Shown one piece after another: positions 24,515 through 31,642 of a stretch of 34,334 bases of DNA. Below the pieces are notes generated by a model that ran no database searches, had not been told where the DNA came from, and saw nothing but the letters and a program-made list of their open reading frames with translations. The stretch covers positions 1 through 34,334 of the forward strand of contig JARGNK010000082.1 in the NCBI GenBank assembly GCA_029213145.1, given 5' to 3'. Positions within the stretch are counted from its first letter, which is position 1; each line of letters starts with the position of its first letter. The translations under genes were made by a program, and so were the position numbers. This stretch comes from Rubripirellula sp. Lineage in GTDB: Bacteria > Planctomycetota > Planctomycetia > Pirellulales > Pirellulaceae.

Positions 24515-27500
24515 TTAATTCTCGAGACTTTGCATATAGTGCCAAACTGCTTCAAACTGTTTCTTGGCATCCTGGTCGTAGATTGATTTCAGTTTGGTGG
24601 TGATTCCGTTCTCGGACAGTTTGATCATCTTGGTGTTGATATCGTATCGGGGTGGGTCCAGCATGAAGCGATGGTAAGCGGGGCGTCGGATCCGGTCACG
24701 AATCATGTCAAAGTTGATGCCCAAGGCGATCTGTGTTTTTTGATCGCCTCTCGGTTGCAGATCACCAATCGCGTGACATTGGCGGCAATCCAATCCAGTT
24801 TCCAAGGTCAGTTGTTCACCAATGGCCGCCAGTTTGGGGTCAAATGAATGATCGATAGGTGACTGTGGATCGATTGCATGTTCGATAGCCAATCCGGTTG
24901 CCAAGGCGTCGGCAAAGGCCGGAAAGGCTGGCATGCGGGCGGTTAGCCATGGACGTGGTTTTTGTTCCAACGTGCCACTGAACAGTCTTCGATTCCAATC
25001 GGCATGGAATTTCTCTCCCAGCAAAGTTAGTGACGGGATCACTTCCGGTAAGCGACCGCTCCCTTCCTCGGCGATGATGAGCGGACGTGGCGATCGAACG
25101 CCGTCACGATCGTGGCAGGCAGAGCAGCGTAATGTTTTGACCAAACGCTGGGAGGTTTCCGCTGGATGAGTGGTTTGCATTGATTCAAGCGAAGTCGAGA
25201 CAAAATCTCGTATTGCAGCCCGTTCCGTATCCGACCAGGTAAATCTTGGTGCCGGAATCGCTGGCTGGTCAAGATTGGTTTGATCGCGATTTGGAACCTT
25301 GTCCGATGTACTGGCGGGATCCGCCAAGCAACCGTCCTCCAAGGCGTCCAATCGCCACGGACGTTTGGCCGATAGCATCGGAGAACCGCTGCCGATTGCA
25401 TGGCAATGTTGGCAGCCAAAGGTTGCGACAGCGGTGATTCCCGCTGCGAGATCACCGGTGCGTCCGCTTGGTGTGAGCCTACCCCGGGATGCGGTGCGGA
25501 TGTATGCGGCTAAGGCCGACGCTTGCTGAGCACTAAGTGCAAAGTTGGGCATGCGTGACGCAGTATGGTGCTGAGTTGGATTCAACAAGAACTTGGCGAT
25601 GGCACCGTCACGGTATTTTGCCGCTGCGAAATGTAAGGACAGGCGATCATCGCGGGATGATGATTCCTCTTGGTCAAAGTGGTGGCAGGTGATGCACCCG
25701 AATGATTCGAACATTGCCTCGCCATCTTTCGCCAAGCGATCCGAAGGTGGCGTGTCGGACGATGTTGCAGCAAAGCTTCCTGCGGTCAAAAAGGCTGCGA
25801 TGTTCGCGGCATGTTCCGGCGCGTTCTTGGGAAGCAATACCGGCATGGATGGATGGGGGTGCAGACTAGCCGGCTCAATCAACCATTGCTCGATCCATTC
25901 CGGATTCAAACGAGTCGCCAGTTCGGCAAGGTCAGGAGCAGTCAATGTGGTCTCGAACATTGGCGAGGAGCCAAGTTCGGTGCGATGGCATTGCACACAG
26001 CGGTGGGTCGCCACTAACTGACGTCCGAGTCTCCGTTTGGCAGCCGACTGTTGTTCTTCAGTGCCTGAGTCATAGAACAAAGCATCAGGTGGAACAGGCT
26101 CCCAATCAAAATCGTGTCCCTTCCACGATAGTTTCCATTCCGCGATTCCTCGCTTTGGACTGCGATAGCGAACGTTGACCGGGTTGTGCCCCTTTTGCAA
26201 GCGGATCGCTTCAGAGCCTTGTGTTCGCTCCGCTGAATTTGAAATATTTTCACCTCGAATGTTCACTTCAATCTCACCGGTCCCCTCCAGCCGAAACTCG
26301 TAGCTTCCGCTGAGCGGGATTTTGATCGTGCCTTTGATTTCAGATTCGAAGGGGCCTGCCGGCAGAAACACACTTGGTGAAGATTCGACATGATCGCGGG
26401 CGGCGGCCAAACGCAGGACTCGGAAATCACTTTCGCCAGAGTCGATTGATGTCAGCCTCGCCGACAAGCCTGGTTGCAGACGCGCGAGGATCTCCTCGCT
26501 GACGAGCGGCTCCGGACGACGTCGGACAATCTCGGAATCAGGAAACGCTTCGCTTGGGTTCAGGTTGATCGTATGCGCGTACTTACCACGAAAGGCGGCG
26601 CCCCGTGCGGATAGCAGGGAGTAATCGATCGTCATTTGGTTGACCGGGTGACGGCCAGGCATTTCCAGAAAAACGGATCGCCCATCGGCCAGCAACGTGG
26701 CGGAGACAACCGGCACCTCATCGCGACCCTGCTCTTGCGGGCGTTCGACTGAAAACTCTGGTGATCCATATTCCGCTGACCATAAATAGTTCCATTGGGA
26801 AACGAAGTAATTGTTTGGGTCGGTCGCTGTGGTTGGATCAAGGGGGTCGGTAAAGCGAAGTTGAATTCCGTTGCGATAAGTCTTTACGTCGGCGGGCAAA
26901 TGAACGGGACCGCCGGTGTAACGGACCCGTTGGAAACAGCCATCACGAATGGCTCGGGTTTGCCAGCCTCGCAATCCACTCACATAAAGCTGTCCGTCCG
27001 TGGGTCGAAACCTACCCCGCATGATCCCCGACTCAAAATCACCGGGCAGGGTGGGGAATTCGATTGTGCCGCCCTGGAAAATACCTTGCTGCGGTGATTC
27101 TTCTTCGACAGCCAATAGAATTCGGCATTGGCCATAGGACAGGTGCAGCATGCGACCAGAAAGCGGCCCCCATCGATTGCTCTGGACCCACACCTGCCCA
27201 CCACCACTGTTGTCCATCGAGTGTGGAATAAAACACATGGGCAAATCCCAGCCTGTTGGCCGATGATCATTGACTCTCGGGCCGCCGTATCCGTAATAGC
27301 CGTCTTTGCGAACGACAATCAAGCTGGACTGCGGTGTCCACTGGCCTTGCTGTGGGGCTGCGGTAATCGTTCCCTCTGGACTGACTCCCATGCCATTTGG
27401 ATTTCGGAAACCGTCGGCAACCACTTCGCTGCTTTTGCCATCGGGGCTGATTTTCATCACGCCGGTGCGAGCGTGGATATAGTGAAAATTTCCCTGAGGG

Positions 27501-28792
27501 TCGGTTTCCAGGCAGGTGACATAGTCGTGTGAACCTGGCGTAGTCGAATTGTCATTGTTAAAGCACTCGTATTGATCGGCTTCACCATCTCCATTGCGAT
27601 CGTGCAAGCGAGTGAGTTGTGTGCGATTAATCACATAGACGCGATCATCGACGATCTTCAGGCCGAGTGGTTGCGATAGTCCGGTGGCATACCGCCGCCA
27701 TCGGAGTTCCTTTAATTCACGATCAATTCCCGAGACTGTCCAGACATCTCCATGCAGCGTGCAGATTGCCGCAGTTCCATCGCTGAAAAAATCGTGGCCT
27801 GCGGTGAACAAAAGTGCCTTCCATGGATTTTCGAATGGTAAGGTCAGCGTGTCGATGACGTAGGGGCCACCCGATTCGGCGGTCGTGCCAACGGTGGTTA
27901 ACGTTTCGCCGAACCGCCCATGGTCCGTTTTGATCCATGCAGACAAATCATCGGTTTTCCCGGCCAGTGGAAGCAGGCTTGCAACAACACCCTGTTCGCG
28001 AGTCAGTAGCACTTTGACACGGACCGTCTCTTGGTGAGGAGCGATTTTCAAAACACGCCCATCACTCTCGATCGACACCGTTCCCGTCGCATCCGCAATG
28101 GTCGCAATCGCTGGTGCATCACATAGCCACATCTGCATCGGCTTGTCCGAGGGGCCAATTTCAAGCGAACGAATGAAGCCAACCTCGCCGCTTGTGCTAT
28201 CGTCGGACCCACCGCTTGATTCAACATGCCAAGGGGATTCCAAGACCGGAATGTTACCGACTGTATACGACAGAACGACACGTTCGTTGTGCGTGTAAAA
28301 ACCGTGATAGGAGATCCAGTCTTCTGGCAAGCGGGTGATTTGGTTTCCCTGGTCTGTTTTGAAGTCGCCGTTACGAGCCCAGCCAGCGAGACGTTCGGTC
28401 GAAAGAAACAGCTCACCAGCAGCGGCTGGATGGCGAATCACGCCAAACCGACGTGGATCAAATTTTAAAAAGCCGCCTGTCCAGGCAGCACTCAATCGAC
28501 ACCGGGCGGTGTCGTAGCAAACCGCGGCTTGTTTCGACTCGCCAACTCGTATTGCCATCCCCTTGAGCGTGAGGCCCGCGGGAGTTGCAATCGAACCGGC
28601 TAGGAATGGGCCGACATCGGTTTGCTGCCAACGATTGTCCTCCCAGTGCGAATCATTCTGAAACACAATCTCAAGTGGCACTCGCGCGTATGCCTTCTCC
28701 GTAACCTCACTTGGGGGTTGCTCGCTTTGAGCTTGTAGTGAGCCGCAAAGAAGTAGCGTGGCGAGCGATGAAAAAAAATGCCGTTTCATCAT
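24515..28792 (-). CDS. giant secreted multiheme protein with propeller and DUF6797-like region
   Basis: A protein of about 1,425 residues from ATG 28792, with a signal peptide (MMKRHFFSSLATLLLCGSLQAQ). An N-terminal region resembles the planctomycete DUF6797 family. A beta-propeller of the PVC-type membrane-bound dehydrogenase class follows (AGHDFFSDGTAAICTLHGDVW, then LTRLHDRNGDGEADQYE, GFRNPNGMGVSPEG). A beta-sandwich of PA14-like type comes next (SGSYEFRLEGTGEIEVNI). The C-terminal third has five CxxCH heme-binding motifs at about residues 932, 1033, 1127, 1223 and 1336: CVQCH, CITCH, CQHCH, CSACH and CRQCH. Such proteins are thought to act in periplasmic electron transfer coupled to oxidation of carbohydrates or other organics; the substrate is unknown. 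The frame extends to 28882 without a better start. It is a single gene. Confidence 0.9.
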   Translation of the reverse strand: MMKRHFFSSLATLLLCGSLQAQSEQPPSEVTEKAYARVPLEIVFQNDSHWEDNRWQQTDVGPFLAGSIATPAGLTLKGMAIRVGESKQAAVCYDTARCRLSAAWTGGFLKFDPRRFGVIRHPAAAGELFLSTERLAGWARNGDFKTDQGNQITRLPEDWISYHGFYTHNERVVLSYTVGNIPVLESPWHVESSGGSDDSTSGEVGFIRSLEIGPSDKPMQMWLCDAPAIATIADATGTVSIESDGRVLKIAPHQETVRVKVLLTREQGVVASLLPLAGKTDDLSAWIKTDHGRFGETLTTVGTTAESGGPYVIDTLTLPFENPWKALLFTAGHDFFSDGTAAICTLHGDVWTVSGIDRELKELRWRRYATGLSQPLGLKIVDDRVYVINRTQLTRLHDRNGDGEADQYECFNNDNSTTPGSHDYVTCLETDPQGNFHYIHARTGVMKISPDGKSSEVVADGFRNPNGMGVSPEGTITAAPQQGQWTPQSSLIVVRKDGYYGYGGPRVNDHRPTGWDLPMCFIPHSMDNSGGGQVWVQSNRWGPLSGRMLHLSYGQCRILLAVEEESPQQGIFQGGTIEFPTLPGDFESGIMRGRFRPTDGQLYVSGLRGWQTRAIRDGCFQRVRYTGGPVHLPADVKTYRNGIQLRFTDPLDPTTATDPNNYFVSQWNYLWSAEYGSPEFSVERPQEQGRDEVPVVSATLLADGRSVFLEMPGRHPVNQMTIDYSLLSARGAAFRGKYAHTINLNPSEAFPDSEIVRRRPEPLVSEEILARLQPGLSARLTSIDSGESDFRVLRLAAARDHVESSPSVFLPAGPFESEIKGTIKIPLSGSYEFRLEGTGEIEVNIRGENISNSAERTQGSEAIRLQKGHNPVNVRYRSPKRGIAEWKLSWKGHDFDWEPVPPDALFYDSGTEEQQSAAKRRLGRQLVATHRCVQCHRTELGSSPMFETTLTAPDLAELATRLNPEWIEQWLIEPASLHPHPSMPVLLPKNAPEHAANIAAFLTAGSFAATSSDTPPSDRLAKDGEAMFESFGCITCHHFDQEESSSRDDRLSLHFAAAKYRDGAIAKFLLNPTQHHTASRMPNFALSAQQASALAAYIRTASRGRLTPSGRTGDLAAGITAVATFGCQHCHAIGSGSPMLSAKRPWRLDALEDGCLADPASTSDKVPNRDQTNLDQPAIPAPRFTWSDTERAAIRDFVSTSLESMQTTHPAETSQRLVKTLRCSACHDRDGVRSPRPLIIAEEGSGRLPEVIPSLTLLGEKFHADWNRRLFSGTLEQKPRPWLTARMPAFPAFADALATGLAIEHAIDPQSPIDHSFDPKLAAIGEQLTLETGLDCRQCHAIGDLQPRGDQKTQIALGINFDMIRDRIRRPAYHRFMLDPPRYDINTKMIKLSENGITTKLKSIYDQDAKKQFEAVWHYMQSLEN

Positions 28793-28931
28793 GGGAGGGA
28801 ATGTTTTGCGGGAGAAATGATTGTGCAGTCGCTTGATGATGCAAAGCTGCTGCCATACCAAGTGATCATCAGGGCGGATCAATCCGTCTGAGCGAGACCG
28901 CGATCACAGCGGATTCTAACTGATTGGCTCG

Positions 28932-28948
28932 GCCGGGCGGCGCCCGGC
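28932..28948 (-). terminator. GC-rich hairpin downstream of mntR
   Basis: GCCGGGC (28932-28938), a three-base loop and GCCCGGC (28942-28948) form a perfect 7-bp stem. It lies 100 bp downstream of the mntR stop on the minus strand and upstream of the five-heme gene. There is no U-run, so it is a terminator candidate only. Confidence 0.45.
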
Positions 28949-29047
28949 AAATTCCGGTGGTCGGTAAGCATCCGCTGGAGCGTTTTTTCTAGCCCGGACG
29001 CATCCACTGAGGTTCCACTTGATTCCTCACCTCAGGCAACAGGCAGA

Positions 29048-29464
29048 TTACTTTGACTGCTTGGCCCATTGTTCGAGCTTTCGAAGCGTTTTCGGGCTGA
29101 CGTGATGCTCGATGCCTTCCGCGTCGATCGCGGCGGTTTTCTTGTCGATTCCCAGTGATAATAGAAACCGATAAACAATTTCGTGCCGTTGCCGACAGCG
29201 ATCCGCGAGTCGTTTGCCTTGAGGAGTGAGTTCAATCGGCTGGTAGGGCTCCGTTTGCAGTAAGCCTTCCTTCTGCAGCCTTGCAACAATGCGATTCGCA
29301 GTCACATGGCTGACCGCAAAATATTTTGCCAGGTCAACCAATCGGCAAGTCTCTCGCTCGGAGATGATTTCGGCGACCGCCTCGACATAGTCTTCTGCCG
29401 TCTCGGTGGCATGGTCCCGACGGGTGCGGCGATGCGGCTCAGCTTTATTGGACGATCCAGTCAC
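29048..29464 (-). CDS. mntR: MntR-type manganese-dependent transcriptional repressor
   Basis: A 138-residue DtxR/MntR-family regulator that binds DNA when loaded with Mn(II) and represses metal uptake genes. A polar head precedes the winged helix-turn-helix (about residues 20-85, with AKYFAVSHVTANRIVARLQKEG as recognition region). A dimerisation domain follows. All six MntR-type metal ligands have counterparts: Asp25 and Glu28 (EDYVEA), His94 (RQRHEIV), Glu116, Glu119 and His120 (DAEGIEHH). The start is GTG 29464 with GGAG six bases upstream. It is divergent from the TroA-like gene across a 268-bp region containing dyad operators. It probably represses the transporter and may regulate itself. 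Confidence 0.92.
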   Translation of the reverse strand: MTGSSNKAEPHRRTRRDHATETAEDYVEAVAEIISERETCRLVDLAKYFAVSHVTANRIVARLQKEGLLQTEPYQPIELTPQGKRLADRCRQRHEIVYRFLLSLGIDKKTAAIDAEGIEHHVSPKTLRKLEQWAKQSK

Positions 29465-29482
29465 ACATCACTCCAAAACGAT

Positions 29483-29512
29483 CAATCTGTCATTTGGCAA
29501 TCTGTCATTTGG
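29483..29512. repeat. exact 15-bp direct repeat upstream of mntR
   Basis: CAATCTGTCATTTGG occurs twice in tandem (29483-29497 and 29498-29512), immediately upstream of the mntR ribosome site. It may be a regulatory duplication or another member of the local repeat class. Confidence 0.85.
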
Positions 29513-29565
29513 TTGCGCAGGGGGCGTTAGACACCAGAATGCTGAAACGCGATTCCCCGCTCAGA

Positions 29566-29640
29566 CCCATTAATAGGGCTCCCACGCAATCCCACTAATC
29601 GAGCCCCCTCTCGGGTCCATTGCGAGAGCTCTCTCTTGGG
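29566..29640. repeat. 25-bp degenerate tandem repeat, three units plus partial
   Basis: Units 29566-29590, 29591-29615 and 29616-29640 begin CCCATTAAT, CCCACTAAT and TCCATTGCG and share internal GGGCTCC/GAGCCCC/GAGCTCT segments. A fourth partial unit begins CCCATTGACA at 29641, and its TTGACA forms the -35 box of the predicted transporter promoter. Confidence 0.75.
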
Positions 29641-29644
29641 CCCA

Positions 29645-29672
29645 TTGACAGAAGTTTAGCCCGTGCTACAAT
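29645..29672 (+). promoter_or_regulatory. sigma70-like promoter of the metal transporter operon
   Basis: TTGACA (29645-29650), a 16-bp spacer and TACAAT (29667-29672) make a near-consensus promoter, with transcription expected near 29679-29681 and a leader of about 50 nt before troA. The first dyad operator overlaps the spacer and the -10. Confidence 0.75.
29655..29670. promoter_or_regulatory. upstream dyad operator (candidate MntR site)
   Basis: TTTAGC-CCGT-GCTACA is an imperfect copy of the dyad at 29683-29698. It overlaps the promoter spacer and the first bases of the -10, as expected for a repressor that blocks RNA polymerase. Assignment to MntR is by position next to mntR, not by a known consensus. 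Confidence 0.65.
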
Positions 29673-29682
29673 TTGGTGCAAG

Positions 29683-29698
29683 TGTAGCAAGTGCTACA
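29683..29698. promoter_or_regulatory. downstream perfect dyad operator (candidate MntR site)
   Basis: TGTAGC-AAGT-GCTACA is a perfect 6-bp inverted repeat with a 4-bp spacer, starting 28 bp after the start of the first dyad and just downstream of the predicted transcription start. The two sites could be bound cooperatively by repressor dimers. Confidence 0.7.
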
Positions 29699-29732
29699 AA
29701 TTGAAAAGTTTGCACCCAATTTTGGTGAGTGA

Positions 29733-30695
29733 ATGCCGACAAATAAATGGATCTACTTGTCCCTGCTTTTATTGGTTGGGTGTAGCGGCACAGAAAAAGC
29801 CAACGAACCGAGCGATGCAGATAATCCGCTGTCTGTCGTGGCGACGGTCGGAATGGTGGCAGATTTGGTCAAGCAGGTGGGGGGCGATCGTATCCAGGTC
29901 ACCCAAATCATGGGTTCGGGAGTCGATCCGCACCTTTACAAGGCTAATCGTGACGACGTGCAAACGATCATGTCGGGTGATGTCGTTTTTTACTCCGGAC
30001 TAATGCTGGAAGGGAAAATGGCGGACACGTTGATCAAAGTGGCTCGCAAAAAACCGGTGATTGCAGTTACTGAACGGGTTGATGAAACAAATCTTTTAGA
30101 GCCCGACGATTTTGCGGGCCACTTCGATCCACACCTCTGGATGGATGTTGCCGCTTGGTCGAATTGCGTCGATGTGATCACCGAAGTTTTGGCTGAGCAA
30201 TCACCACAGCATGCCGAGTTGTTTCGTGCGAACGCAACGGCATACAAGGCGGATCTCGAGGCATTGCATCAGTACGGTATTGATTCGATTGGCTCGATAC
30301 CCGAAGAGAGCCGTATCCTGATCACTTCGCACGACGCTTTTAACTACTTCGGACGTGCTTATGGCTTGGCAGTCCAGGGAGTGCAGGGGTTGTCAACCGA
30401 ATCCGAGGCTGGGTTGCAGCGGATCAATGAATTGGTCGATCTGCTCGTTGAGAAAAAAATTAGTGCAGTGTTTGTGGAAAGCAGTGTTCCGTCCAAAAAC
30501 ATCGAAGCACTGGTGGAAGGGGCTCGCAGTCAGGGCCATGACGTCATTGTCGGAGGGGAACTATTCTCCGATGCCATGGGAGAACCGGGTACCTATCGAG
30601 GTTCTTATGTCGGCATGCTGGATCACAACATCACGCTCGTCGCACGCGGATTGGGCGGGCAGGCACCAGAAAAAGGAATGCAGGGAAAGCTGTGA
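29733..30695 (+). CDS. troA: TroA-like metal-binding lipoprotein of ABC transporter
   Basis: A 320-residue cluster A-I substrate-binding lipoprotein capturing Mn(II) and/or Zn(II) outside the membrane. It has a lipobox LLVGC with Cys17. Putative metal ligands fall in TroA-like positions: His67 (GVDPHLYKA), His134 (HFDPHLWMD), His200 (LITSHDAFNYF) and Asp280 (GELFSDAMG). Other family blocks are QGVQGLSTESEAG and VFVESSVPSKNIEAL. The three-His/one-Asp set matches TroA; MntR control favours manganese, but specificity cannot be fixed from sequence. Start ATG 29733. It is separated by 155 bp from the ATPase gene, unusually far for this type of operon. Confidence 0.92.
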   Translation: MPTNKWIYLSLLLLVGCSGTEKANEPSDADNPLSVVATVGMVADLVKQVGGDRIQVTQIMGSGVDPHLYKANRDDVQTIMSGDVVFYSGLMLEGKMADTLIKVARKKPVIAVTERVDETNLLEPDDFAGHFDPHLWMDVAAWSNCVDVITEVLAEQSPQHAELFRANATAYKADLEALHQYGIDSIGSIPEESRILITSHDAFNYFGRAYGLAVQGVQGLSTESEAGLQRINELVDLLVEKKISAVFVESSVPSKNIEALVEGARSQGHDVIVGGELFSDAMGEPGTYRGSYVGMLDHNITLVARGLGGQAPEKGMQGKL

Positions 30696-30850
30696 CCCCG
30701 CGATAGGTCGTTCCTCGTTCGATGACCAGAGATCGTATGGGAGCCATTTGCCTGACTGGCGACTTCATGACTGATGGCTTCGTAATTCGTGAAAATGATC
30801 AAGCTGTGGGCGAGACAGCTTTCCACCTAGTCCGTGACGGATGGTGAATA
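30696..30850 (+). other. 155-bp intra-operon gap with short ORF and 15-bp repeat
   Basis: The spacer between troA and the ATPase gene contains a 41-codon frame (30722-30847, MTRDRMGAICLTGDF onward) that ends four bases before the ATPase start, and a diverged 15-bp direct repeat (TGACTGGCGACTTCA, TGACTGATGGCTTCG). No family or good ribosome site supports a gene. It may be an RNA-level or repeat-derived spacer. Confidence 0.35.
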
Positions 30851-31642
30851 ATGGCAACGGCAGAGACAGCGGCCGCATCGACGACGCCGCTTTCGATTTA
30901 CGATTTGACGGTCGCTTATCACCGCAAGCCGGTGATTTGGGATGTTGAGTTTGACATTCCCGCTGGCTCACTCGTTGGTGTCGTCGGCCCGAATGGAGCA
31001 GGCAAGAGCACGCTGCTCAAGGCGGCGATGGATTTGATACCACGGGCCTCGGGCCGTGTGAGTGTGTTTGGAAAAACATATCGTCAAAATCGACAACGTG
31101 TCGGATACGTACCGCAGCGTGAGGGAGTGGATTGGGACTTCCCCGTCAACGCACTTGATGTCGTAACCATGGGGCTCTACGGAAAGATAGGCTGGTGTTC
31201 GCCGGTGCGTCCGAGTCATCGCCGTGCGGCGATGGAAGCGCTCAGTCGCGTTGGAATCGCGGAACTTGCCAAGCGACAAATCAGTCAACTTTCTGGGGGA
31301 CAGCAACAGCGAACGTTTCTTGCGCGGGCTCTCGTGCAGGACGCCGATCTCTATTTGATGGATGAACCGTTTGCTGCTGTCGATGCGGCAACTGAGAAAG
31401 CGGTTGTTGAGATTCTTCGCGAAATGAAAAGCGAAGGAAAAACCTCGGTCGTCATCCATCATGATTTGCAAACGGTGCCTGACTACTTTGACTATGTTAT
31501 CTTGCTGAACATGCGGGTCGTCGCGCATGGGCCTGTGGCAGAAGTTTTTACGTCAGAGAACCTGAATAAGACTTACGGAGGTCGCCTGACCTTGCTGGAT
31601 GAAGTCTCCAACGCAATGCGGAGGCGGGATCGATCACTATGA
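30851..31642 (+). CDS. troB: metal ABC transporter ATP-binding protein (TroB-like)
   Basis: A 263-residue ABC ATPase that powers uptake of the metal captured by the TroA-like protein. After a short Ala/Thr-rich head, the nucleotide-binding domain shows Walker A GPNGAGKST (residues 46-54), the Q-loop region VGYVPQREGVDWDFP, the signature LSGGQQQR (147-154), Walker B LYLMDEPF (167-174) and the switch His in VVIHHDL. GVDWDFP is typical of manganese/zinc/iron ATPases of this class. It starts at ATG 30851 and overlaps the first permease by four bases (ATGA, 31639-31642). All catalytic motifs are intact. Confidence 0.95.
   Translation: MATAETAAASTTPLSIYDLTVAYHRKPVIWDVEFDIPAGSLVGVVGPNGAGKSTLLKAAMDLIPRASGRVSVFGKTYRQNRQRVGYVPQREGVDWDFPVNALDVVTMGLYGKIGWCSPVRPSHRRAAMEALSRVGIAELAKRQISQLSGGQQQRTFLARALVQDADLYLMDEPFAAVDAATEKAVVEILREMKSEGKTSVVIHHDLQTVPDYFDYVILLNMRVVAHGPVAEVFTSENLNKTYGGRLTLLDEVSNAMRRRDRSL

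Noticed and set aside
30722..30847. 41-codon ORF between troA and the ATPase gene
   Set aside because: It ends neatly before the ATPase start but has no ribosome site or family and contains a small direct repeat; kept only as a note on the gap.
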